Shown here piece after piece: positions 48,735 through 57,580 of a stretch of DNA of 64,000 nucleotides. The position numbers and the translations under genes were made by a program. Positions within the stretch are counted from its first letter, which is position 1, and the number at the start of each line of letters is the position of its first letter. The notes beneath the pieces were generated by a model that was not told where the DNA came from, searched no databases, and saw nothing but the letters and a program-made list of their open reading frames with translations. The stretch is taken from contig NZ_BMCP01000007.1 in NCBI RefSeq assembly GCF_014635245.1, positions 44,277-108,276 on the forward strand, given 5' to 3'. Origin of the DNA: Agaricicola taiwanensis (GTDB lineage Bacteria; Pseudomonadota; Alphaproteobacteria; Rhizobiales; Methylopilaceae).

Positions 48735-50471
48735 TTATAGTATCCTGTGGATTATTATATCACTGAAAACTTCATTGTCTCCAAAATTTGCAGCCATTCC
48801 AAATCCGTAGGTATTCCTTGTAATAGAACATCTGTGATGTATCTCAATAAAGCTTTGCTCTTGCAAGGAAAATACACCTCTCGCTTCGGCTGGATTGCTG
48901 TCACCTACGATCTGGCTGTCTGACTCGAATCCTGTTGCATCACTATAATGGGGCGTTCCCGTAATTATATAAATCCCAGAGGTTGCATTATATACTTTTA
49001 ATCTATGGAGGCGCACCCGGAAGGCGGTGCATCTGGCATCTATTTCATATATACCTGGCGGTAGTGCTATCCTATTGTTAGATAGGTGAGCTTCGTCGAT
49101 CGTGTTTGTGATTACCGTATTCAATTCTCTTATTCTTTCCCCTCCTTGGATGAAGCTCCCACCGTGAGCACCTGCGGATTTTTGATCTTGTATATGCATT
49201 ATCTGGAGAGATGTTGTCAGGGCGAGGTCAATAGCATCCACACGATTAGCGACTTCGGATACGTCAACAAATCCAGAGTTCGTCACGCCGTCTCCTGCCT
49301 TGATGCAGGGAAGTTGTGAAATATTTTTTGGACGGGTTTCCTCCTCACCGATCAAACTGGTCGCAGTGGGCGTCGTTCCGGTGGGGCCGCTGCTGCTGCT
49401 GTCACCAGCGCTTGGATATGTTTTTGATCCGGCAAAGCGATCATAGTTGTGCACGTGGGCTTTAAGCGCATCCGCCTGATAAGATCCAAAAACCCGCGCA
49501 CCTGCGGCGTCATGCCCGCGGACGAAGCGTCCGCCGTCGCTCACAAAATCCGGCAGGCGGGGATTGCCGTTCCCGTCGGTGCCATAGGGTGAGCCGGCGT
49601 CCAGATAAAGCTGCCGTAGCTGCGGGTAGACCGGCGTGACGCCGTTGCCGTTGGCGAGGAGGTAGCCGGCGGGTGGAGTCGGGGCCGAGAACCAGATCAA
49701 TGTGCCCACCGGCACCGATCCCAGCATGGCGGTGTCGACAACACCCTGGGCGGCGGCAGCGGCTTCGGCGGCCGCTTCGGCCGCGGCGGGGGCGGCCTCG
49801 ATCTCCGGCAGTTTTGAGGCGGCAAGCGTCACCGCCGGCATGGCGCTCGCTATGGCGGCGAGGTCAGGCAAGGCATCGGCGACTGCTGCCACTTCGGTTC
49901 CATTGGCCGCAACGGTCGTGATAGCATTCATGTTAGCGGCCGCCGCCGAGACTTCGCTGACGTGGTCGGCAACAATGGAAACTTCGCCGATGCCACCTGC
50001 CACCGCATCAACCTCATCGGCCATGGCCGCGATGGTGCGGACGTTGGCCATGAGTTCATCGACCTCGATGATATCGCCGGAAACCGGCACCTTCACAGAG
50101 CGATCTAACTCCTCGCGTAGCTGCTGCACGCCCATGGTGAGGGCGTCGAGGCCGCGCTCCACCGTCTCGGCGTAATATTCGCCCTGGTTCTCCAGATCGA
50201 TGCCCTGCGTCAACGGCATGTTGCGGATGATGGTCAGCGTCTCGCCTTCGCCGACCGGCGCCACGAGGCTCACGGTGCCGCCTGCATCGTCGCCGACGCC
50301 CGAGACGGTATAGTCGGTATCAAGCGTTAGCGTCGTCTCCGTGCCGTCGACGGCGCGGCGCACCACGCGCAGATGCGCGGCATCCAGGATGCGGAATTCG
50401 TAAGGGAAATCCGTGGCGACGCCGTTGCCGAGATAGGGGCCGGAACGGCGGATGTTGTTGGACACCGTCAT
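48735..50471 (-). CDS. Podoviral tail fibre with T7-type N-terminus
   Basis: Receptor-binding fibre of 578 residues. The N-terminal 100 residues (SGPYLGNGVATDFPYEFRI...) belong to the T7 gp17-like virion-attachment domain. An Ala-rich coiled stem (about 130-250) follows, then a collar-like domain (PVGTLIWFSAPTPPAGYLLANG and LPDFVSDGGRFVRGHD). The last 200 residues match nothing I know. The gene switches from GC-rich to clearly AT-rich sequence at about 49340, so the receptor-binding tip is probably of foreign origin. An intrinsic terminator lies just upstream. Confidence 0.85.
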   Translation of the reverse strand: MTVSNNIRRSGPYLGNGVATDFPYEFRILDAAHLRVVRRAVDGTETTLTLDTDYTVSGVGDDAGGTVSLVAPVGEGETLTIIRNMPLTQGIDLENQGEYYAETVERGLDALTMGVQQLREELDRSVKVPVSGDIIEVDELMANVRTIAAMADEVDAVAGGIGEVSIVADHVSEVSAAAANMNAITTVAANGTEVAAVADALPDLAAIASAMPAVTLAASKLPEIEAAPAAAEAAAEAAAAAQGVVDTAMLGSVPVGTLIWFSAPTPPAGYLLANGNGVTPVYPQLRQLYLDAGSPYGTDGNGNPRLPDFVSDGGRFVRGHDAAGARVFGSYQADALKAHVHNYDRFAGSKTYPSAGDSSSSGPTGTTPTATSLIGEEETRPKNISQLPCIKAGDGVTNSGFVDVSEVANRVDAIDLALTTSLQIMHIQDQKSAGAHGGSFIQGGERIRELNTVITNTIDEAHLSNNRIALPPGIYEIDARCTAFRVRLHRLKVYNATSGIYIITGTPHYSDATGFESDSQIVGDSNPAEARGVFSLQEQSFIEIHHRCSITRNTYGFGMAANFGDNEVFSDIIIHRIL

Positions 50472-50480
50472 GGGTCACTC

Positions 50481-50509
50481 CAAAAGAAGAAAGCCACCCG
50501 AAGGTGGCC
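50481..50509 (-). terminator. Intrinsic terminator before the tail fibre gene
   Basis: On the minus strand GCCACC and GGTGGC form a 6-bp stem with a TTCG loop, followed by TTCTTCTTTT. It lies between the 804-residue protein and the fibre gene. Confidence 0.6.
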
Positions 50510-50535
50510 GAAAGGGCGGATCGAAGTCGGCTGGA

Positions 50536-52950
50536 TCAGGAGGCGAGCGTCGCCGCATCCATGATGGTGGCCAGCGGCGGTGGCGTGCCCGGCGCAGCCT
50601 CGGACAGGACGGATGCCGTGATCGACTCCATGAGGTCCGGTGGAAGGCCGATCAGCGGGAAGCCGGTCAGTGTGGCTGTGCCGCGTGTGCCATGAACGCT
50701 GCCGGCCAAGGCCCGCAGGGCGGCGGGCAGAGCCGGTGTGTCGTCGCGCATGGCGGGCAGCGGCAGCGGCAGCGACGCGGTGGCGTTACAGACCTGCGCT
50801 AAGGCGGCGAACAGACCCATGTCGGCAGCCCAGGCGAGGGCGTCATCTTCCTGAAGGCTTTCATACCGGGCGCGAACGAAGGAGGCCAGCGCCACCAGGA
50901 GGGCCATGACGTCTTCACGCGGCTTCTCATCGGGCAAAACATTCTTTTGAGCGGCAGTGCCAGCTCCTGCGAGCCAGAGCGGCAGGTCTCTCAGGATGTA
51001 GCGCGCGCGATCAATCAGAAGGCGCGCCCGCTCCTCGCTATCGGTGAGAGGCTTGCGCCGCTCGGCCATGGCCGCGCCGGCAGCCTCCGCCTCGGCGGCG
51101 ATGTCTGCGATGCCTCCCACGCCACGGCTGAGGAGGAGGTGCAGGCCGCGCGCCAGAGCGGCGTCCTGTTGGACACGTGCCTCAGCCAATCCGCTCGCCT
51201 TCACCAGCGCGGTGCCGAGACCGGCGATCATGCGTGCGGCCGTGCCGCCGCTCGTCAGCACGGGCGCGAGAGCGATTACGAGTTCATTTGCCCGAAGCTC
51301 GCTTCCCCTGAGCTGGTCAAGCCAGCGATGCAGCGCCTTAAGATCATCGGTTCGGCCGGTCTCCGCAAAACTGGCCATCACATCTTGATGGCGAAGGATG
51401 CGTCGAGCGTTCACCAGCGGCTCTGACAGGGCCAGATCCTGGATCAGGCCCATGAGGTGGTGGTGGAGCGCGGCGAGGTCGAAGAGGGGCGTCTGCGCCA
51501 TGGCCGCCGCGGCCTGGGCCATGCCATCGCGGGTGTGGGCGCGGGCGAAAGCGCCGCGCTCGATGGCAGAGACAAACGATGGATCACGTCGCTCCGTGAC
51601 GGCAGAGACAGGTCGCGCCGGCACGAGCGGGAAGAACCCGCCGCTGACGACACCGTAGGGTGTCACCATCGGTTGCGGTTCCACCGGCGCCGGCGCATGG
51701 CCGGTGACGCGCTGCTCCCGCGTTTCGATCGTCGGCCAGAAGCCATCGAACAAGTGCCAGATGCCTTGGACGAAGGCCCAGTCGCGAGGCTCCAGCCGCG
51801 CCGCGATGGCCTGGATCTCCGGCTGGGCGGGGCCGCCGCCGCTGGGGTTCGAGAGTCGCGAGAGGCTTTCGCTGTGTCCCAGCGCCAAGGCGTAGGCGAT
51901 CATCTGCCATTTGGTCATGCTGCGGCCGGTCTCCGGCACCAGCACGGCGATGCTCATGCTCTGTTGTTCCTCCGGCGAATAGAGCGCGTAGAGGCGGTTC
52001 AGCTTTTCGGCCGCTTCTCCAAGCATGCGGTCGCGTGCGGCGAGGCCGCGCTCGATGGGCGCCAGGATGTGGCGCTGCGCCGGGCCGTTCTCGGCGCCAT
52101 CGATCTCGGCAAGGATCGCTGCTGCGGGTGAGTAGGGGTCGCGATGATCGCGCGACGCACCGCTGCCGGGCTGCGCGGCGAGGGCGGCGAGGAGCTCGTC
52201 CACCGCCTCCTCCAGATCACGGCTTTCCTCCGCGTCCACCAGCATCTGCGGCTGCGCACCCAGATGGATCACGTTGCCGATGGCACGGATCAGCTCGCGC
52301 ACATGGGCCACCGGAAGATCGGTATAGGCCCGCTCTTCCCGATCCTGCCGCACGATATCGGAGAAGAGGGCGCGGTTGCTGCGTCCCTGCGCCTCCAGCT
52401 GCGCGGCCCAGGCGTTCAGCACCGCGGGCCGCCCGCGCCCTTCGCTGCCCTCAGTCAGCAGCGCGTGGCGCGTGACCAGTTCCTCCAGCACGGTTGCGGC
52501 CTCTTCATCAAGCGCGGCTGGCCCATCCTGCAGCGCCGCCGCAGCGCGCCGTTTCACCTCATCCAGCTCGCGAGCGAGGCCGGCGCTTTCGGCGATCAGC
52601 AGATGGTTGATGAGGCGGCGCCAGAGGGCATCGGCCAAGGCTTTCTCGTCTGGTGCCTCTTCCGCCAGCAGCTTCTCGGCGTCATCACGTGCGGATCGCG
52701 CGGCCGCGAGAAAGCGGGCATGGTCGAGCGCATCATCAAGCTTCAGCTCGGCGAGCTGCGCCGTGGCGGCGCCGTGGGCGCCGGCTAGCAAAAGCGGCGC
52801 GGCGGCGATGTCCTCGCCCGTCAGCACCGCCATCTCAGCGGCCAGCAGCAGGGCGCGCGCCGGATTGTGGAAGGCCGCGATAGCCGCCTCGCGCATCCTT
52901 CCCTCGACGAGCACGTCGCCATGGCGCCGTGCCAGTTCCTGCTCCGTCAT
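50536..52950 (-). CDS. Large helical virion protein, polyvalent-protein-like
   Basis: An 804-residue Ala-rich, mostly helical protein. The block around residues 400-460 (WAFVQGIWHLFDGFWPTIE, then a TPYGVVSGGFFPLVPARP segment) resembles a domain shared by very large phage proteins injected with DNA (large polyvalent proteins). The place before the fibre gene corresponds to T7 gp16. With the preceding 333-residue frame (ATGA overlap) it may represent one internal virion protein split in two. No enzymatic motif is seen. Confidence 0.5.
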   Translation of the reverse strand: MTEQELARRHGDVLVEGRMREAAIAAFHNPARALLLAAEMAVLTGEDIAAAPLLLAGAHGAATAQLAELKLDDALDHARFLAAARSARDDAEKLLAEEAPDEKALADALWRRLINHLLIAESAGLARELDEVKRRAAAALQDGPAALDEEAATVLEELVTRHALLTEGSEGRGRPAVLNAWAAQLEAQGRSNRALFSDIVRQDREERAYTDLPVAHVRELIRAIGNVIHLGAQPQMLVDAEESRDLEEAVDELLAALAAQPGSGASRDHRDPYSPAAAILAEIDGAENGPAQRHILAPIERGLAARDRMLGEAAEKLNRLYALYSPEEQQSMSIAVLVPETGRSMTKWQMIAYALALGHSESLSRLSNPSGGGPAQPEIQAIAARLEPRDWAFVQGIWHLFDGFWPTIETREQRVTGHAPAPVEPQPMVTPYGVVSGGFFPLVPARPVSAVTERRDPSFVSAIERGAFARAHTRDGMAQAAAAMAQTPLFDLAALHHHLMGLIQDLALSEPLVNARRILRHQDVMASFAETGRTDDLKALHRWLDQLRGSELRANELVIALAPVLTSGGTAARMIAGLGTALVKASGLAEARVQQDAALARGLHLLLSRGVGGIADIAAEAEAAGAAMAERRKPLTDSEERARLLIDRARYILRDLPLWLAGAGTAAQKNVLPDEKPREDVMALLVALASFVRARYESLQEDDALAWAADMGLFAALAQVCNATASLPLPLPAMRDDTPALPAALRALAGSVHGTRGTATLTGFPLIGLPPDLMESITASVLSEAAPGTPPPLATIMDAATLAS

Positions 52951-53948
52951 GGCGGAGACGAGCTGCCCGAAGGTGGCGCCTGGACAAGGTCGACCAACAT
53001 GGCATCGCCCGAGCCATAGCCGAACCAGCCGGCGATGAGATCGGGATCGAGCCCGTCTGCCGCGCTGATGCCGCGGGGCAGACGGCGCAGGATGTCTTTG
53101 CCGTAGCGCTCGACTAGCACGCCGCGCGACAGCTTCACGCCGGGCAGCACCCGCGCTTCGCCATCATCACCCAGCCAGCGCCCCTGCCGCAGCGTCTCAC
53201 GGAGGCGGAAAACCGGGAGAGCACGGATGCGGCCCGCCATCTGCCGGCGCACCTCCGCCTTCTCGGCACGGAAGCCCGCATCATCGCGTTCGCGGCGCAG
53301 CGGCGCCATGACCTCGCGCAGCATGGCGGCCCCGGCCGCGGCGCGTGCTTCGGCAAGGAGCGTTTCGAGCCCCCCGTCAGCTTCCGCATCGATCTCGTCT
53401 GCCACCAGCAGTTCGTCTGTTTGGGCAACACGAGCGGCATCAAGTTCCGCTTCCGCCGCTGCCATGCGATCGAAGAAGACTGCGATCGCATGTGAAGCAT
53501 TCCGTGATCTCAGGTATCTCGTCAGCAGCATGCGCCGGAAATGTTCGAATGCGGCCAGCAACTCCGGCTCAGGCACCTCACCGCTGTGCAGGTAATCCTC
53601 GAATGCTTTTGTCCAACGGTTTGTCGAGTCGATGCCGGCTTCAAGCCAGGTTTCGGCCTTCCTGGAAGAGCGGGATAGAGGATGATGTTCCCGCTGTATC
53701 GCTGTTTCCGCGGCCAGAACGGATTTGAACCTTGGGTAAGTGGCGGCGATCATTTTCCTCAGACCGATGATCGCGAAGAGGTCGTCGGCCGGATCGGCGG
53801 CACTGGGCTGAGATCCTGAATCCTCATTCTGCGGCTGATTGGACTTCCGCGCGCCATGTTCTCTCCATTCCTGCAGGTCCACACCAAAAAGCGTTGGAGC
53901 TGTCGGCGAGCCAGCTGCGGTATGCGGGTCCGAGGATGTATCGGCCAT
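52947..53948 (-). CDS. Phage virion-associated protein, unknown
   Basis: A 333-residue protein starting MADTSSDPHTAAGSP. A disordered N-terminus of about 60 residues leads to helical segments rich in Arg, Glu and Ala (ADEIDAEADGGLETLLAEARAAAG) and a C-terminal GVLVERYGKDILRRLPRGI stretch. It overlaps the 804-residue gene by 4 nt and is probably co-translated with it. The start at 53948 is 19 nt after a terminator hairpin. No family is recognised. Confidence 0.55.
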   Translation of the reverse strand: MADTSSDPHTAAGSPTAPTLFGVDLQEWREHGARKSNQPQNEDSGSQPSAADPADDLFAIIGLRKMIAATYPRFKSVLAAETAIQREHHPLSRSSRKAETWLEAGIDSTNRWTKAFEDYLHSGEVPEPELLAAFEHFRRMLLTRYLRSRNASHAIAVFFDRMAAAEAELDAARVAQTDELLVADEIDAEADGGLETLLAEARAAAGAAMLREVMAPLRRERDDAGFRAEKAEVRRQMAGRIRALPVFRLRETLRQGRWLGDDGEARVLPGVKLSRGVLVERYGKDILRRLPRGISAADGLDPDLIAGWFGYGSGDAMLVDLVQAPPSGSSSPP

Positions 53949-53966
53949 GAGGAAACCTGTCGGGCA

Positions 53967-53998
53967 AAGAAAAAGGCCCACGCCTAACGGCGGGGCCT
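53967..53998 (-). terminator. Intrinsic terminator closing the cargo cassette
   Basis: On the minus strand AGGCCC and GGGCCT, extended by GCC/GGC pairs, form a stem followed by TTTTTCTTT. It lies between the secreted-protein gene and the 333-residue gene. Confidence 0.7.
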
Positions 53999-54058
53999 GT
54001 CGTGAAGATCTGGCGTCAGTGCATCAGCGCCGTCGCCTATGGCGCGGCTGATGTGGAG

Positions 54059-54082
54059 GCAGCCTCACCATGGTGAGGCTGC
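54059..54082. repeat. Perfect 24-bp palindrome
   Basis: GCAGCCTCACC-AT-GGTGAGGCTGC starts 5 nt after the stop of the secreted-protein gene. It has no T-tract. It may be a protein site or a 3' mRNA hairpin that works together with the terminator at 53967-53998. Confidence 0.7.
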
Positions 54083-54087
54083 AATAG

Positions 54088-55440
54088 TTACTTGGTCAGC
54101 TGGCTCAGGAAGGCTTCCGTCTCATCGTTCCGCGGATAACGCTCCGACAGAGCATCGACGCTGGCGAGTTGCAGGCGGTGGTTGGTCACGCGGAAGGCTA
54201 CGTCTCGCTCGAACCGCCCGTTCAGGCGGGAAATGGTGAAGCGGCCGGTCATGGTGCCGCCCTCGATGGAATGCGTGAGAGACTGCGCCTTGCCGTCGTC
54301 GCCTGCCGCCTCCTGCGCCAGTTGGTTTGCCGTGGTGGCGTCCGCACGGTAGCCTTCATCGCTCGTGCAGCTCAGGTCGAACGAGTGGCGCCCCTCTTGC
54401 GCCCATGTGCTCACGCTTTTGCCGGTTTCCTTGGCCGGACCCGGCGAGATCGGGAAGATCATCGGAACGAGGCAGTTGTCGTGACGGAAGGTCAGGATCT
54501 CCGCGCTTGGCTCTGTCGGGCTTGCAAGACCCAGGTAATCCGCCGCACGGTATCGGCCCTCGTCATTTTGATCGTAGAGCACCGAGAGCGCGATCAGGCC
54601 GTCATTCACGTGATAGACCCGCGCTTCGAAGCGGAACTTCACGTCGGAAGTTGGTACATAACCCTGGATGTGCAAATCCGCTTTGTCGCCTTTTCCAAGC
54701 GACGTGATCGCGGCGTCGTGAACCTCGTATTCCTTGATCAGCTTCTCCGCGAACAACGGCACCCCAGCGCGGCCCCGGGATGGCGGGACCGTCGTGCATA
54801 GGAGGGCAAGAAGACCAGTGCGACGTTGCACATGGGCGACGAGGGCCACGCCGTTGCGCTCTATTTCCGGCTTTGAGGGAAAGGCCACAGTGCCAGCGCA
54901 CAGAGGATCGGACAGTACCCAAGGCCTGGCCTTCTCCCGAAAGGCCTCGGCACGTCCGGTGCTGTCGAGGTCCTCGGTGAAGGTCGTAAGGATCAGGGCC
55001 GATCCCTCGTCCACGATCATGCGATATATCACCTGCAGCCGGGGGTTCTCGGCGCCCCGTCCTCCACCGAAGAATTCCAGTCGCCCCGCGCGCGCCTCGT
55101 CCACTCTGCCGTAAGCACTTTTTGGCGCGATATCCGCCGCTACATGCGCGGCGAGCCTTTGGGCGCTGGCTTCGTCGGGTTTGATCGCAGCATCACGCAG
55201 GCAAGTGGCGCGCATGATGAGCGAGCCGTCGCGCACCTCCGCTTGCACGGCATCAATGCCGCTGATCTTGACCGCTCTAACCTGCGGCGCGGCATCGAAG
55301 CCTGTCGGCTGCAGGCAGGCCTCGTGCTGAAATATCGCGGCGGGCCGCAACAGAGGCGATTGCGCCCGGCCGGTCGTGGCGCAGCATATATTGGCAATGA
55401 AGGCGGCAAGGGCGGTGAAGAGCGCGCAACTTCTGTTCAT
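54088..55440 (-). CDS. Secreted cargo protein, unknown
   Basis: A 450-residue protein with a Sec signal peptide (MNRSCALFTALAAFIANICC..., cleavage near GRA-QS at 26). The mature part is beta-rich with several paired Cys (EACLQPTG, RATCLRDAA, DPLCAGT, DNCLVPM, LSCTSDE), suggesting disulphides in the periplasm. It is not a recognised virion protein and no family comes to mind. It is the last gene of a cassette inserted between virion genes and is followed by a palindrome and a terminator. As phage cargo it could alter the lysogen surface or act on competing phages. Confidence 0.6.
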   Translation of the reverse strand: MNRSCALFTALAAFIANICCATTGRAQSPLLRPAAIFQHEACLQPTGFDAAPQVRAVKISGIDAVQAEVRDGSLIMRATCLRDAAIKPDEASAQRLAAHVAADIAPKSAYGRVDEARAGRLEFFGGGRGAENPRLQVIYRMIVDEGSALILTTFTEDLDSTGRAEAFREKARPWVLSDPLCAGTVAFPSKPEIERNGVALVAHVQRRTGLLALLCTTVPPSRGRAGVPLFAEKLIKEYEVHDAAITSLGKGDKADLHIQGYVPTSDVKFRFEARVYHVNDGLIALSVLYDQNDEGRYRAADYLGLASPTEPSAEILTFRHDNCLVPMIFPISPGPAKETGKSVSTWAQEGRHSFDLSCTSDEGYRADATTANQLAQEAAGDDGKAQSLTHSIEGGTMTGRFTISRLNGRFERDVAFRVTNHRLQLASVDALSERYPRNDETEAFLSQLTK

Positions 55441-55452
55441 GATGGCACCCGC

Positions 55453-55596
55453 TCAGTCGAACTGGTGGAGGAAATTTTGCAGGACGGGAGTGAGGGGCTT
55501 GCCTAGCTGGGTGACCACAGAAAGGCTGATGATCCCACCGTCGCCGACTATTGTCGTAATGTGGGGCGTGAAAGTCTGTTGCTGAAGCCCCGCCAT
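55453..55596 (-). CDS. 47-residue micro-protein of the cargo cassette
   Basis: Reading frame of 47 codons (MAGLQQQTFTPHITTIVGDG..., ending HQFD) with AAGGGG before the ATG at 55596. It ends 12 nt before the secreted-protein start, so the two are likely coupled. It is beta-prone, with no membrane segment. The ribosome-binding site and spacing support a real gene, but there is no family match. Confidence 0.5.
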   Translation of the reverse strand: MAGLQQQTFTPHITTIVGDGGIISLSVVTQLGKPLTPVLQNFLHQFD

Positions 55597-55687
55597 ATCT
55601 GATCCCCTTTTGTTCCCCTTCAGAATCACTAGCGCCGACGGCGAAGGCTGGCAATGAAATTCTGCCTAAATTCGAAGTTCCTGCCGC

Positions 55688-56251
55688 CTATGATGAATGG
55701 TTGCGGGCGCTTTGCCGACCAAACATTCCGGCGATGCCGCGAGCAAAACCGGTAAGAAGATAGCCGATAGGGACGAGCACGACGGCTGAGGTCGAGATGG
55801 CGGACAGCAGCATCACAAGGGTTGCTACGAGCCGCAGCTCACCGGTCGCCTCGTCGAAGAACTCGTCGCGCATGACGTCGTCGCCGGCCAGCAGAATGAT
55901 GAAGCAGGTGCCAAGAACCACCGCGACGCCGAGTGCCACCAGTTCGGCATGCCACAGATGGGGCTGACGCTTTGCGCGCCAATGCCAGGCCGGCTTCAGC
56001 CGGCCGGCGGCTGCCACGGTGGCGCGTATGAGAATATGGAAGACGAGTACCAGAAGGCCCAGGGCCGGAAGGGCTGCAAGGGAGAACTCTGCCATCTCGA
56101 GCCGCCACCAGCCAATATCGCTGAGCCGGCCGGCGGCCACTGTCTGGCTCAGGTAGAGCGCTCGCCAGGCATAGAAGCCAAGAGTGACGAGGAGGGCAGC
56201 GCTCCAGGCCCATAGGCGCGGGTTGTAGGTTCGGTTGGTTGAAGCGATCAC
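55688..56251 (-). CDS. Four-helix membrane protein of the cargo cassette (A)
   Basis: A 187-residue membrane protein with helices at about 13-30, 52-76, 103-122 and 141-168. An acidic loop (GDDVMRDEFFDEATGE) joins helices 3 and 4. The start is GTG at 56251, in a GTGA overlap with the upstream gene. The same plan is seen in the neighbouring protein at 56248-56784, so the two may be distant paralogues that pair. Function unknown. Confidence 0.6.
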   Translation of the reverse strand: MIASTNRTYNPRLWAWSAALLVTLGFYAWRALYLSQTVAAGRLSDIGWWRLEMAEFSLAALPALGLLVLVFHILIRATVAAAGRLKPAWHWRAKRQPHLWHAELVALGVAVVLGTCFIILLAGDDVMRDEFFDEATGELRLVATLVMLLSAISTSAVVLVPIGYLLTGFARGIAGMFGRQSARNHSS

Positions 56252-56784
56252 CGCCCTGCCTTTTCAGTCGCTTCCGGCAAGACGCCGGGCCCCTTCGAAA
56301 ATCCTGCGCGAACGAGGTTGAACAGCAGCGCGAGACCAACCGACAACGTTGGAAACAGCAGGAGCCAGAGGTTTACCACCTCGTCTGTCATCCTCCCTTC
56401 GCTGTCACGGAATTCGGTATTTCCTTCGGCGGCGACAGCGAACATGAAGAGGGTTGTGCAGATGAGCGAAATGAGGAGCCCCAGGGCTTCTGGTCTCCAG
56501 TCATCATTCGTCGCGATCCTGGCGTACCATGATGAGCGTCGGCCTTTGATGAAGAGAGCCGCCAGCCGGATCACGACATAGCTTACGGGCATGGCGACAG
56601 AAGCGATGAGCAGCGTGCTAAACAGGCATGTGAAGAAGGCGCCGAGAAACGAAGAAAAGGGAGCAGGCGTTCCCTCAATGAAGGTTCGAATCATGAAGTA
56701 TAGAGTTGCGATACCGGAAATCAGGAGTCCGACAAACCAACCCAACATTTTTCCACTTGAGATCCAGTTGTGATTGGAGGTCAT
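56248..56784 (-). CDS. Four-helix membrane protein of the cargo cassette (B)
   Basis: A 178-residue membrane protein with helices at about 13-31, 45-75, 97-117 and 138-160. An acidic loop (EGNTEFRDSEGRMTDE) lies between helices 3 and 4, as in protein A. It overlaps both neighbours by 4 nt, so the three genes form one translational unit. Function unknown; an immunity or pore role beside a cell-wall enzyme is conceivable. Confidence 0.6.
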   Translation of the reverse strand: MTSNHNWISSGKMLGWFVGLLISGIATLYFMIRTFIEGTPAPFSSFLGAFFTCLFSTLLIASVAMPVSYVVIRLAALFIKGRRSSWYARIATNDDWRPEALGLLISLICTTLFMFAVAAEGNTEFRDSEGRMTDEVVNLWLLLFPTLSVGLALLFNLVRAGFSKGPGVLPEATEKAGR

Positions 56785-57572
56785 AAATCTTCATCCGTTA
56801 TCTTGGATTTTAGTTTTCGCCAAATTTGCCAGGGTCGACTATGGTAGACATCCCTAACTTGGCGGCCATATACACTCACGGTGTCCAACCCCAGCCCATT
56901 ATAGAGGGTGGCAACTTTTTCGATAGAGGGGTCTTCCATTCGCTCCATGATGCGAGCTAGCAACTTCACGCTGGCCTCAACGTTCGCGTCTAAATCATGC
57001 CTGAGATCGCGGCCGGGGAGGATATCCTGCCAAAGCTCAGGATTTATATTGCTGGGCAATGATGTAGAAGGAGGATTCGTTAACCCGGCCCAATTTGTTA
57101 TCTTCTTGCCAATTTCATAGTATCCTTGTGAATTTTCGATGTAGAAGACTGATCTTATAAGTTCCTCGTCGACCGAATATTTTTCAGCGTATTTTTTTAT
57201 GTATTGGTCCGCTTGAAGGATTGCTTGCACACCAAGTGGATCAATCCGGAACACTTGACGATGGATAGGAGGCCTTTCGTCGCCATCTTCTCCGCTCGAA
57301 ACGACCAACGGATAAGGTTTGTCTTCGAGAATCGCCCTACGCCGGGAAGCTTCTATCCGGCGGCCTTCTTCTCTGGCGATGTATGCCGCATTGGCGTGCC
57401 GCAGCCGCGTTTTGGATTCATCATGATCTGGTGGAGAAAATGAACGTAGCGATGCAGCAATATCTAAGGCCTCTTCTGAGAGACGAGACCCAAACTTTTT
57501 ATTTTCTGCTACGAGTTGGGCATACAGCGCGGTGAAAGCTTCATCCGTCATGGACGGAACGGACGAAACCAT
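56781..57572 (-). CDS. Lytic-transglycosylase-like protein
   Basis: A 263-residue protein. The C-terminal 150 residues resemble a transglycosylase fold: YSVDEELIRSVFYIENSQGYYEIG holds the probable catalytic Glu. ANVEASVKLLARIMERM and ATLYNGLGLDTVSVYGRQVRDVY recall the YN-G and YG-V motifs of SLT enzymes. The usual GLMQ motif is missing. The N-terminal 90 residues are charged and helical, with no signal peptide. The gene is AT-richer than the flanking virion genes, a sign of separate origin. It starts 9 nt after the gp15-like stop. Confidence 0.55.
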   Translation of the reverse strand: MVSSVPSMTDEAFTALYAQLVAENKKFGSRLSEEALDIAASLRSFSPPDHDESKTRLRHANAAYIAREEGRRIEASRRRAILEDKPYPLVVSSGEDGDERPPIHRQVFRIDPLGVQAILQADQYIKKYAEKYSVDEELIRSVFYIENSQGYYEIGKKITNWAGLTNPPSTSLPSNINPELWQDILPGRDLRHDLDANVEASVKLLARIMERMEDPSIEKVATLYNGLGLDTVSVYGRQVRDVYHSRPWQIWRKLKSKITDEDL

Positions 57573-57580
57573 ATTTGGGG

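Noticed and set aside
56781..57572. Reading the transglycosylase-like protein as a shortened T7 gp16
   Set aside because: It is far shorter than gp16, sits in a unit with membrane and secreted proteins, and is AT-richer than the virion genes. The large protein at 50536 fits the gp16 place better.
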